DNA from: AWTP1-13 sp033764875
Lineage (GTDB): Bacteria > Pseudomonadota > Alphaproteobacteria > Rhizobiales > Hyphomicrobiaceae
Length of the DNA stretch: 64,000 nt
Assembly (NCBI GenBank): GCA_033764875.1
Contig: JANRIO010000036.1
Coordinates: forward strand, 20,036 to 84,035
Reading direction: 5' to 3'
The number at the start of each line of letters is the position of its first letter. Position 1 is the stretch's first letter. Below the pieces are notes generated by a model, which did no database searches, was not told the origin of the DNA, and saw only the letters and a program-made list of their open reading frames with translations. Below are positions 18,475 to 27,801 of the stretch, piece by piece. The position numbers were made by a program, and so were the translations under genes.

Positions 18475-19230
18475 ATGCACAACGGATTGTCGCGACGTCA
18501 GGCACTGGGCGGGATGCTCGCCGGGGCCCTGGCAGACGCCGTAGGCCACGGCGCGGCAGCGCAAGGCACGCTGCCGGCCGCAGGCGTTTGCCGCCTGTTT
18601 CCGCAGGCGATCGAGGGGCCCTACTATTTCGACCCGGCGCTGCTGCGCGCGGACATCACGGAGGGGCGTGCCGGACTGTCCCTGGCGCTGGCGCTGCGCG
18701 TCGTCGACATGGGATCCTGCGCGCCGCTTGCCGAGGCGCGTGTCGACGCCTGGCACGCGGATGCGCTCGGCATCTACTCCGGCTACGCCGGCCAGGGCGA
18801 GGGGCGCAAGATCTCCACGGTCGGCGAGACCTTCCTGCGCGGCACGCAGCTCACGGACGAGAACGGCGAGGTGACGTTCGCCACCATCTATCCCGGCTGG
18901 TACCCCGGGCGCACGCCGCACATCCACATCAAGGTGTTTCTCGACACCACGCGGCTGGTCACGGGGCAGATCTACTTTCCCGACGACCTGAGCGAGCGGG
19001 TGTATGCCACGCACACCCCCTATATGTCGCGCGGCAGGCCCGACACCACGAACGCGCAGGACGGCCTATTCCGGGAGGGCGAGCGCGAGGGCGGCGGCAT
19101 GGTGCTGACGGTGGAGGAGGGGGGAGGGCCGCTGAGCGCCTTCCTGCTCATCGCGGTCGACCGCACGGGCGAGGCGGCGCGGCAGCGTGGCGGCTGGCGG
19201 GCCGCCATACGGCGCTCGCTGGGCCTGTAA
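18475..19230 (+). CDS. Tat-type exported intradiol ring-cleavage dioxygenase
   Basis: Protein of 251 aa related to protocatechuate 3,4-dioxygenase and catechol 1,2-dioxygenase, which cleave catechols between the hydroxyls using Fe(III). A twin-arginine motif (LSRRQALGG) and a weak hydrophobic stretch suggest a Tat signal, so the enzyme would fold in the cytoplasm and act outside it. Likely iron ligands are a Tyr in GIYSGYAG, a Tyr in IYPGWYPG, and the two His in RTPHIHIKV. FPQAIEGPYYFDPAL is the typical N-terminal motif. Exported members are known but their substrates are often unknown. No ring-cleavage pathway genes are adjacent. Confidence 0.87.
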   Translation: MHNGLSRRQALGGMLAGALADAVGHGAAAQGTLPAAGVCRLFPQAIEGPYYFDPALLRADITEGRAGLSLALALRVVDMGSCAPLAEARVDAWHADALGIYSGYAGQGEGRKISTVGETFLRGTQLTDENGEVTFATIYPGWYPGRTPHIHIKVFLDTTRLVTGQIYFPDDLSERVYATHTPYMSRGRPDTTNAQDGLFREGEREGGGMVLTVEEGGGPLSAFLLIAVDRTGEAARQRGGWRAAIRRSLGL

Positions 19231-19237
19231 GAGGCGC

Positions 19238-20749
19238 TCAGCGCGCCTCGGCGAGGAAGGAGAGCTGATCGTCGAAGGCGTGGCCGTCCTGGTCGGTGAG
19301 GCCGGTGGGGTAGTCGCCGGTGAAGCAGTGGTCGGTGAACTGCGGGTTGCGGGGATCGCGGGGCTGGCCGATGGCGGCGCGGTAGATGCCGTCGACCGAG
19401 AGGAAGGCGAGGCTGGTGGCGCCGATGAATGCGCGCATCTCCTCGATGGTCATGTTGGCGGCGAGCAGCTCGCGCGCGCTCGGGGTGTCGATGCCGTAGA
19501 AGTCCGGGTGCGTGATGGGCGGGCTCGAGACGCGGAAGTGCACCTCCGTGGCGCCGGCCTCGAACATCATGTGCACCAGCTTCTTGGAGGTGGTGCCGCG
19601 CACGATGCTGTCGTCGAGGAGCACGATGCGCTTGCCGCGCAGCGCGCTGGCGTTGGCCGAGTGCTTGAGCTTGACGCCGAGCTGGCGGATGCGCTGCTCG
19701 GGCTCGATGAAGGTGCGCCCCACGTAGTGGTTGCGGATGATGCCGAGCTCGAAGGGCAGACCGCTCTCCTGGCTGTAGCCGATGGCGGCCGGCACGCCGG
19801 AATCCGGAATTGGGATGACGACGTCGGCGTCGGCCGGGGCCTCGCGGGCAAGCTCGCGGCCCATGCATTTGCGGATGTCGTAGACGTTGCGGCCGCCGAC
19901 GATCGAGTCGGGCCGGGAGAAGTAGATGTACTCGAAGATGCAGGGCCGCGCCTGGCGCAGCGGAAACGGGCGATGGCTCTGGATGCCGTCCGCCGTGATG
20001 GTGACGATCTCGCCGTTGTCGATCTCGCGGATGAACTCGGCGCCGACGATGTCGAGGGCGCAGGTCTCGGAGGTCAGCACGTAGGCCTCGCCGACGCGGC
20101 CGAGCACCAAGGGGCGGATGCCGACGGGGTCGCGGGCGCCGATCAGCATGCCGTTGGTCAGGCAGGCCAGCGCATAGGCGCCTTGGATCTGGCGCAGCGC
20201 CTCGATCAGGCGCTCGACGACCCGGCGCTTCTGCGAGCGGGCCATCAGGTGCAGGATGACCTCGGTGTCGGAGGTGGATTGATAAATGGCGCCGGCTTGC
20301 ACCAGCGCCTTGCGCAGCGTCAGAGCGTTGGTGAGGTTGCCGTTGTGGCCGACGGCGAAGCCGCCCGTGTCGAGATCGGCGAACAGCGGCTGCACGTTGC
20401 GCAGGATGGTGCCGCCGGTCGTCGAGTAGCGCACGTGGCCCAGCGCACAATGACCGACGAGGCGGTCGATCACCGCCTTGTTGTTGAAGTTGTCGCCGAC
20501 GTGGCCCATGTGGCGCTCGGAGTGGAAGCGCTCGCCGTCGAACGAGGTGATGCCGGCGGCCTCCTGGCCGCGATGCTGCAGGGCGTGCAGGCCCAATGCC
20601 GTCAGGGCCGCCGCGTCAGGATGGCCGAAGATGCCGAAGACGCCGCATTCCTCGCGCAGGCGATCGCCGTAGAGGGTATCCGCCTCGGTGCCCGCAGGAT
20701 CCGGCGCATCGCCATTGCCAGCGTCAGCATGGTCGCGGTGATCACGCAT
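19238..20749 (-). CDS. purF: Amidophosphoribosyltransferase
   Basis: First committed enzyme of purine synthesis (PRPP + glutamine to phosphoribosylamine), 503 aa. The N-terminal Ntn glutaminase domain has the nucleophile Cys35 in EECGVFGIFG after a 34-residue leader. The PRPP-binding motif IVLLDDSIVRGTTSKKL lies near residue 375. The position that is a Fe-S cysteine in the Bacillus enzyme is Asp here (ITHPDFYGIDT), so an Fe-S cluster is unlikely. It is last in the dnaB-alr-radA-cvpA-purF order, 200 bp after cvpA, and converges on the dioxygenase gene with a 7-bp gap. Confidence 0.97.
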   Translation of the reverse strand: MRDHRDHADAGNGDAPDPAGTEADTLYGDRLREECGVFGIFGHPDAAALTALGLHALQHRGQEAAGITSFDGERFHSERHMGHVGDNFNNKAVIDRLVGHCALGHVRYSTTGGTILRNVQPLFADLDTGGFAVGHNGNLTNALTLRKALVQAGAIYQSTSDTEVILHLMARSQKRRVVERLIEALRQIQGAYALACLTNGMLIGARDPVGIRPLVLGRVGEAYVLTSETCALDIVGAEFIREIDNGEIVTITADGIQSHRPFPLRQARPCIFEYIYFSRPDSIVGGRNVYDIRKCMGRELAREAPADADVVIPIPDSGVPAAIGYSQESGLPFELGIIRNHYVGRTFIEPEQRIRQLGVKLKHSANASALRGKRIVLLDDSIVRGTTSKKLVHMMFEAGATEVHFRVSSPPITHPDFYGIDTPSARELLAANMTIEEMRAFIGATSLAFLSVDGIYRAAIGQPRDPRNPQFTDHCFTGDYPTGLTDQDGHAFDDQLSFLAEAR

Positions 20750-20949
20750 GGGCAGCAGCCTTCCAGAGAAGCGTCGGCGATGGCGTAGAAGAAGTGCTGA
20801 GTCCCGCGCTTCGTAAACCCGTCACGGAGCCTTCATATAGGCCAAGTGTCTTTGACGTTCCACCGTCCGCGGCACTGTGTCTGCAAGTTCCCTTTCCAGA
20901 TGCATAAATCGCGCAGGGCGAAAGACCACCGATGTGGCTCGCGGAGGCC

Positions 20950-21534
20950 TCACCCCTGCTGCTGCGGCTGGGCGCTGCCCGGAGCATAGCGGCTGAGGAT
21001 CGAGTACAGCGTGCCGCTGCTCTGGCTGATGATGGGGAGGGAATGGGAGTTTTCAACCCAGAGGGGCAGCTCTCCAGGTCTGCAACCCTGTGAGAGCGCC
21101 CGCGTCGTGCTGTCCTTGCACATGAAGGAGACGAAGAACATGTAGGGGATGACGACGAGGATGAAGCCCCGCACGGCGCCGAAGGCGAGCCCCAGGACGC
21201 GGTCGATGATGCCGATGCGGCTGTCGAGAACGGTATCGGCAACCCGGGCCGTGATCAGATGCACGGCAATGAGCAGGACGAGGAAGATGGCGCTGCCGAT
21301 CGCGACCTGCGCGATGGCGATGTGAACGGACTGGACAGGGCTCGCGAACTGGCGTGCGGCCTCCTCGGCCAAGCCCTTGTGATATTTAACGAAATATAGA
21401 ACGGCGCCGCCCGCGACCGCCCACGACAGGATGGACAGCACCTCGCGCGTGAGGCCCCTGTACATGGCGACCAGGCCCGACAGGGCCACCACCACGACGA
21501 GTGCGGCATCGAGGTAGGTGAGCCCTGCGATCAT
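20950..21534 (-). CDS. cvpA: CvpA family inner-membrane protein
   Basis: Protein of 194 aa with four predicted membrane helices (residues about 8-28, 33-52, 73-95 and 112-132). CvpA is required for colicin V production in E. coli and is linked to envelope homeostasis, but its biochemical role is unclear. Family features are YRGLTREVLSILSWAVAGG and DRVLGLAFGAVRGFILV. ATG 21534 follows AAGGA at the right distance; an upstream GTG at 21549 is less likely. It lies between radA and purF, the conserved arrangement in Hyphomicrobiales. Confidence 0.92.
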   Translation of the reverse strand: MIAGLTYLDAALVVVVALSGLVAMYRGLTREVLSILSWAVAGGAVLYFVKYHKGLAEEAARQFASPVQSVHIAIAQVAIGSAIFLVLLIAVHLITARVADTVLDSRIGIIDRVLGLAFGAVRGFILVVIPYMFFVSFMCKDSTTRALSQGCRPGELPLWVENSHSLPIISQSSGTLYSILSRYAPGSAQPQQQG

Positions 21535-21574
21535 TGCTTGTCCTTCCACCTTCGTCAGCGGGACGCGCTGCCCG

Positions 21575-22948
<1,374 letters not shown>

Positions 22949-23260
22949 GGCTAGCGTCCCGGTCCGCAGGTGCGCCGCGGCGTGCGGCGAGGCTCTTGGG
23001 ACAGCCCGGGATCCGTTCGGGACGTGACACGCATCGCCTTGGGTGCACCCCGACGCTCAATCCCCAAACCGTCATGGTCGGGCTTGTCCCGACCATCCAT
23101 CCAACCGCGGGCTCGGACGCCCGTGGAGAGCTGGATCCTCGGGACAAGCCCGAGGATGACATCGCCGTCTCCTGCCGGCGTGGAGACGCGACCAGATTGC
23201 GGACCGAGAGGTTCGCTCTGAGATGTGCTGCGAGCTTCGGGGAATTTCTCGGTCATCACA
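22949..23260. repeat. Intergenic region with dispersed hairpin repeats (alr-radA gap)
   Basis: This 312-bp gap breaks the otherwise tight minus-strand cluster. It has a hairpin at 23074-23096 (arms ATGGTCGGG and CCCGACCAT), followed by a second palindrome around CCTCGGGACAAGCCCGAGG near 23137-23158. The first hairpin recurs in inverted orientation at 47393-47415. I see no gene. It may hold a terminator for alr and the promoter of radA. Confidence 0.6.
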
Positions 23261-24424
23261 CTAGCGTCCCCCGTCCTCGTAGACGCGGTGCACGCGCTGG
23301 CCGAGCCGGGTCAGCAGCTCGTAGCCGATGGTGCCGGCCTTGTCGGTGAGATCGTCGACGGTGATGCGCGGGCCCATCACCTCGACCCAGGCACCACGCC
23401 GCGTCAGGGCGGGCGGCACGTCCGTCACGTCGACGGTGATGAAATCCATCGAGACGCGGCCGACGATGGGGACCGGATAGTCGCCGATGAAGCCGACCGG
23501 GCCCGCCTCGCCGGTCGCCACGCTCAGCGCGCGGAGGAAGCCGTCGGCGTAGCCGACGCCGATGGTGGCGATGCGCGAGGGCCGCTGCACGCGGTAGGTG
23601 GCACCGTAGCCGACGCTGGCGCCGACGCCGACCTCGCGCACCTGCAGGATGCGCGCCGAGCAGGTGACCACGCTGCGCATGGGATTGGCCAGGCTCTCGT
23701 GCGCCCGGCCGCCGTAGAGGGCGATGCCGGGCCGCACCAGATCGAAGTGATAGGGATGGCCGAGAAACGTGCCGCCCGAGTTGGCGAGGCTGGCGGGCGC
23801 CGGCGGCAGCTTTGCCCGCAGGATCTCGAAGCGCTGGCGCTGCATCTCGTTCATGGGGTTGGCCGGCTCGTCGGCGCAGGCGAGGTGGCTGACGATAAGG
23901 CTGAGCTCGAAATTGTCGAACAGCGCCGGCTCCGCCGCCAGCTCCTCGATCTCGGCCTCAGGCAGGCCCATGCGGTTCATGCCGGTGTCGATGTGGAGCG
24001 CAGCGGGCAGCCGGCGCCCGCGTGAGCGGCTGTAGGCCGCCCAGTCGCGCACCTCCGACAGGGAGGACAGCACGGGCCTCAGGTCGAAGCCCGTGTAGTT
24101 GGTCTCCGCGCCCGGCAGCAGGCCGTCGAGCACGTAGACGGTGGCGCCGGGCTGCACCATGCGGGTGCGCCGCCCCTCGTCGATGGTGGCGACGAAGAAG
24201 GTCCTGCAGCCCTCGTTGGTGAGCGCGCGCGCGATGGGCTCGAGGCCGAGGCCGTAGGCGTCGGCCTTGACGACGCCCGCGCACTCGGCGCGGCCCGAGA
24301 CCTGGTTGAGCTTGGCCCAGTTGGCGCGCAAGGCGGCAAGGTCGACGCTCAGCACCGCGCGGGCCGAGAGCGGGATGCCCGAGCCCGCAACGCTCCAAGA
24401 CCTGCCTGAGGCGGCACCCGTCAC
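23261..24424 (-). CDS. alr: Alanine racemase
   Basis: PLP enzyme of 387 aa that makes D-alanine for peptidoglycan. The PLP lysine is Lys53 in VVKADAYGLG. The Tyr base motif VGYGATYR lies in the C-terminal domain, with VGRVSMDFITVDVT nearby. The GTG start at 24424 overlaps the dnaB stop by 4 nt (GTGA), which suggests translational coupling. A longer reading from 24580 would overlap dnaB extensively and is rejected. Confidence 0.95.
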   Translation of the reverse strand: MTGAASGRSWSVAGSGIPLSARAVLSVDLAALRANWAKLNQVSGRAECAGVVKADAYGLGLEPIARALTNEGCRTFFVATIDEGRRTRMVQPGATVYVLDGLLPGAETNYTGFDLRPVLSSLSEVRDWAAYSRSRGRRLPAALHIDTGMNRMGLPEAEIEELAAEPALFDNFELSLIVSHLACADEPANPMNEMQRQRFEILRAKLPPAPASLANSGGTFLGHPYHFDLVRPGIALYGGRAHESLANPMRSVVTCSARILQVREVGVGASVGYGATYRVQRPSRIATIGVGYADGFLRALSVATGEAGPVGFIGDYPVPIVGRVSMDFITVDVTDVPPALTRRGAWVEVMGPRITVDDLTDKAGTIGYELLTRLGQRVHRVYEDGGR

Positions 24425-25956
24425 TCGAGGCGCTCCGGCATGTACTGCTCGCGGGCCAGGTTGCCGAAGCGCGTGAAGGCGGAATCGAACTGCAGCTGCA
24501 CGGTGCCGACCGGTCCGTGACGCTGCTTGCCGATGATCACCTCGGCCTTGCCCGCGACCATCATCATCTTCTGCTGCCAATCCTGGAACTCGGCCGTGCC
24601 CTCGGAAGGCTTGAGGCGCTCAACATAGTACTCTTCGCGGAAAACGAACATCACGACGTCGGCGTCCTGCTCGATGGAGCCGGATTCACGCAAGTCCGAA
24701 AGCTGCGGGCGCTTGTCCTCGCGGGCCTCGACCTGGCGCGACAGCTGGGAGAGGGCGATGATCGGCGTGTTCAGCTCCTTGGCCAGTGCCTTCAGGCCGG
24801 TGGTGATCTGGCTGACCTCCTGAACGCGATTCTGCGACGAGGAGCCGCCGTTGCCGGTGAGCAACTGCAGGTAGTCGACAACCAGGAGGCCGAGGCCCTG
24901 CTGGCGCTTGAGCTTGCGGGCGCGGGCGGAAAGCTGGGCGATGGAGATGCCGCCGGTCTGGTCGATGAACAGGGGGACCTCGCTCATCTCCTGGGCGACG
25001 CGGGCCAGCCGCTTGAACTCGTCGTCGCTGATCATGCCGCGGCGGATCTTCTCCGAGGCGATCTCGGCCTGCTCGGAAAGGATGCGGGTGGCGAGCTGCT
25101 CGGCCGACATCTCGAGCGAGAAGAAGCCGACGACGGCGCCGTCGTGCTTGACGTCGTCGGCGGGCAGATCGGCGTTGTCCTTCCACGAGCGCAGGCGGGC
25201 CTTGGCGACGTTGAAGGCGAGGTTGGTGGCGAGCGCCGTCTTGCCCATGGAGGGGCGGCCGGCGAGGATGATCAGGTCGGAGGACTGCAGACCGCCCATC
25301 TTCTGGTCGAGATCGCGCAGGCCGGTCGAGATGCCGGACAGGCCGCCGTCGCGCTGGTAGGCGAGGTTGGCCATCTCGACGGCGGTGGTCAGCGCCGTCT
25401 GGAAGCTCAGGAAGCCCTGGCCGTACTTGCCCTGCTCGGCAAGCGAGAACAGGCGCGCCTCGGCCTCCTCGATCTGCTCCTTGGGCGGGAAGTCGACGGG
25501 GGCGTCGTAGGCGGCATTCGCCATGTCCTCGCCGATCAGGATCAGGTGCCGGCGGATGGCGAGGTCGTAGATGGTGCGGCCGTAGTCGCGGGCGTTGATG
25601 ATGGTCGCCGCATTGGCGGCCAGCTTGCCGAGGTACTGCGGCACGGTCAGGCCGGCGTCGATGGGCTCGGCGTTCTCGAAGAACGTGCGCAGCGTGATCG
25701 GCGTCGCCTGCTTGCCCGAGCCGATCAGCTTGGCCGCCGTCTCGTAGATCTGCTGGTGCAGGGGGTCGAAGAAATGGGACGCCTCCAGGAACTGCGAGAC
25801 GCGGTCGTGCGCCTCGTTGTTGACGAGGATGGCGCCGAGCAGTGCCTGCTCGGCCTCGAGGTTGTGGGGAGCCTGGCGGAAGGGCAGCGCCTCGGGCTCG
25901 GCGGCGTGCTTCTGCAGGGCGTTGGCGGGGCGAGAGAGGCGTTGAGCGTCGGTCAT
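24421..25956 (-). CDS. dnaB: Replicative DNA helicase DnaB
   Basis: Hexameric 5'-3' helicase of 511 aa. The N-terminal domain starts at PHNLEAEQALLGAILVNNEAHD. The RecA-like domain has Walker A GRPSMGKTA near residue 236, LLVVDYLQLL (Walker B) and the C-terminal SDLRESGSIEQDADVVMF motif. No intein is visible. It is the first gene of the dnaB-alr pair and is divergent from the GNAT gene (184 bp between starts). Confidence 0.97.
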   Translation of the reverse strand: MTDAQRLSRPANALQKHAAEPEALPFRQAPHNLEAEQALLGAILVNNEAHDRVSQFLEASHFFDPLHQQIYETAAKLIGSGKQATPITLRTFFENAEPIDAGLTVPQYLGKLAANAATIINARDYGRTIYDLAIRRHLILIGEDMANAAYDAPVDFPPKEQIEEAEARLFSLAEQGKYGQGFLSFQTALTTAVEMANLAYQRDGGLSGISTGLRDLDQKMGGLQSSDLIILAGRPSMGKTALATNLAFNVAKARLRSWKDNADLPADDVKHDGAVVGFFSLEMSAEQLATRILSEQAEIASEKIRRGMISDDEFKRLARVAQEMSEVPLFIDQTGGISIAQLSARARKLKRQQGLGLLVVDYLQLLTGNGGSSSQNRVQEVSQITTGLKALAKELNTPIIALSQLSRQVEAREDKRPQLSDLRESGSIEQDADVVMFVFREEYYVERLKPSEGTAEFQDWQQKMMMVAGKAEVIIGKQRHGPVGTVQLQFDSAFTRFGNLAREQYMPERLE

Positions 25957-26140
25957 GGGGGTGGCTTACCCGATTCCGCTCGGCGCGGCGGACGGCGGCC
26001 GGGCTTTGCACCGCTCCCCCCCGCTATCCACACAGCGCCGACCGTCCAGGGGAAATCGCTTCCCAGTGGCGAATCATCTCTCGACCGCGAGAGGGTTCCG
26101 CTAACATGCCCGCAATTGCAGGCCGGCGAGGGGGGGAAGC

Positions 26141-26578
26141 GTGAGGGTCAGACGGCTCGAGGCCAAGGACAAGCCAGAGTGGCTGGGCCTTTTCCGCGGC
26201 TATATCGACTTCTATGGCGCGGCAGTGCCCGCCGATGTGATCGAGCTGACGTGGACGCGGCTGATGCATGCGGAGACGACTCATCTCGTCGGCCTCGTCG
26301 CGGCCGATGCCGAGGATCGGCCGTTCGGCATCGCGCACCTGCTGTTCCACATCTCGACGTGGTCACCTACAACCTATTGCTACCTTGAGGATCTGTTCGT
26401 CGATCCGTCACACAGAGGGTCCGGGGCCGGCCGTGCTCTGGTCGAGGCGACATACGCCGAGGCCGACAGCCGCGGCGCGACGCGCACCTACTGGATGACG
26501 CAGGAGGGCAACGCGACGGCGCGCGCGCTCTACGACCGGCTGGCGAGCAAGACCGCCTTCGTGCAGTATCGCCGCTGA
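26141..26578 (+). CDS. GNAT family N-acetyltransferase
   Basis: Protein of 145 aa with the GNAT fold. The acetyl-CoA-binding loop is VDPSHRGSGAGRALVEA near residue 90, and the C-terminal NATARALYDRL is typical of motif B. The start is GTG 26141, preceded by GGGGGGAAGC. The substrate is unknown. It is divergent from dnaB and followed by a hairpin-like repeat and then the formaldehyde dehydrogenase gene. Confidence 0.88.
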   Translation: MRVRRLEAKDKPEWLGLFRGYIDFYGAAVPADVIELTWTRLMHAETTHLVGLVAADAEDRPFGIAHLLFHISTWSPTTYCYLEDLFVDPSHRGSGAGRALVEATYAEADSRGATRTYWMTQEGNATARALYDRLASKTAFVQYRR

Positions 26579-26592
26579 GCCAGCGTCCGCTC

Positions 26593-26616
26593 TCCCCCGC
26601 TTCGCAGGGAGAGGGA
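26593..26616. repeat. CTCTCCC-type intergenic hairpin
   Basis: An imperfect palindrome with CTCTCCC and GGGAGAG arms around CGCTTCGC lies after the GNAT gene. Similar hairpins occur at 39357-39380 and, perfectly, at 50979-51006. It lacks a T tract. It may be a small dispersed repeat that acts as an mRNA end. Confidence 0.45.
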
Positions 26617-26649
26617 GCAGAAGGATATCACCTGAGAAAGGTCTACGGC

Positions 26650-27777
26650 ATGAAAACACGCGCCGCAGTCGCCGTCGAGAAGGGAAAGCCGCTGGAGATC
26701 CTGGAGGTGGACCTGGAGGGGCCGCGGGCCGGCGAGGTGCTGGTCGAGATCAAGGCGACGGGCATCTGCCACACGGACGAGTTCACGCTGTCGGGGGCGG
26801 ACCCCGAGGGCCTGTTCCCGGCGATTCTCGGGCACGAGGGCGCCGGCGTCGTGGTCGATGTCGGGGCGGGCGTCAGCAGCGTGAGGAAGGGCGACCACGT
26901 CATCCCGCTCTACACGCCCGAGTGCCGCACCTGCCCGTCGTGCCTGTCGCGCAAGACCAACCTGTGCACGGCGATCCGCGCCACGCAGGGCCAGGGCGTG
27001 ATGCCGGACGGGACCTCGCGCTTCTCGCTCGAGGGGCGCAAGCTCTACCACTATATGGGCACATCCACCTTCTCGCAGTTCACGGTGCTGCCGGAGATCG
27101 CGGTGGCCAAGGTGCGCGAGGACGCCCCCTTCGACAAGATCTGCTACATCGGCTGCGGCGTGACGACGGGGATCGGGGCCGTCATCAACACGGCCAAGGT
27201 GCAGGCCGGAGCCAAGGCCATCGTGTTCGGGCTCGGCGGCATCGGCCTCAACGTGCTGCAGGGGCTGAGGCTGGTGGGCGCCGACATGATCATCGGCGTC
27301 GACATCAATCCCGAGCGCAAGGCCTGGGGCGAGAAGTTCGGCATGACGCACTTCGTCAACCCGAAGGAGGTGGGCGGCGATCTCGTGGCGCACCTCGTCA
27401 ACATGACCAAGTCGGGGGCCGACCAGATCGGCGGCGCCGACTACACCTTCGACTGCACCGGCAACGTCACCGTGATGCGGCAGGCGCTCGAGGCGTGCCA
27501 TCGCGGCTGGGGCGAGAGCATCGTCATCGGCGTGGCGGGAGCGGGCCAGGAGATCTCGACGCGGCCGTTCCAGCTCGTCACCGGGCGCGTCTGGAAGGGC
27601 ACCGCCTTCGGCGGCGCGCGCGGGCGCACGGACGTGCCCAAGATCGTCGACTGGTACATGCAGGGCAAGATCCAGATCGACCCGATGATCACCCACACCC
27701 TGCCGCTCTCGGACATCAACAAGGGCTTCGATCTGATGCACGAGGGCAAGTCGATCCGATCCGTCGTCGTGTTCTGA
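26650..27777 (+). CDS. frmA: S-(hydroxymethyl)glutathione dehydrogenase / class III alcohol dehydrogenase
   Basis: Zinc-dependent enzyme of 375 aa that oxidises S-hydroxymethylglutathione (from formaldehyde plus glutathione) to S-formylglutathione with NAD, and also reduces S-nitrosoglutathione. Catalytic zinc ligands are Cys40 in TGICHTDEF, His62 in GHEGAG and the Cys in IGCGVTTG. The structural zinc is held by the four Cys of CRTCPSCLSRKTNLC. NAD-binding is in VFGLGGIGLNVLQG. Length matches the class III family. No frmB or frmR gene is adjacent. adhC and adhI are alternative names. Confidence 0.95.
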   Translation: MKTRAAVAVEKGKPLEILEVDLEGPRAGEVLVEIKATGICHTDEFTLSGADPEGLFPAILGHEGAGVVVDVGAGVSSVRKGDHVIPLYTPECRTCPSCLSRKTNLCTAIRATQGQGVMPDGTSRFSLEGRKLYHYMGTSTFSQFTVLPEIAVAKVREDAPFDKICYIGCGVTTGIGAVINTAKVQAGAKAIVFGLGGIGLNVLQGLRLVGADMIIGVDINPERKAWGEKFGMTHFVNPKEVGGDLVAHLVNMTKSGADQIGGADYTFDCTGNVTVMRQALEACHRGWGESIVIGVAGAGQEISTRPFQLVTGRVWKGTAFGGARGRTDVPKIVDWYMQGKIQIDPMITHTLPLSDINKGFDLMHEGKSIRSVVVF

Positions 27778-27801
27778 TCGCGGAGAAGGCGGCGCGCGGC
27801 C

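Noticed and set aside
20750..20949. Possible purine riboswitch or PurR site before purF
   Set aside because: The 200-bp gap lacks the purine riboswitch core and any convincing dyad.
24517..26388. Plus-strand frame of 623 codons opposite dnaB
   Set aside because: It is a mirror of dnaB; composition is low-complexity and it has no conserved motif.
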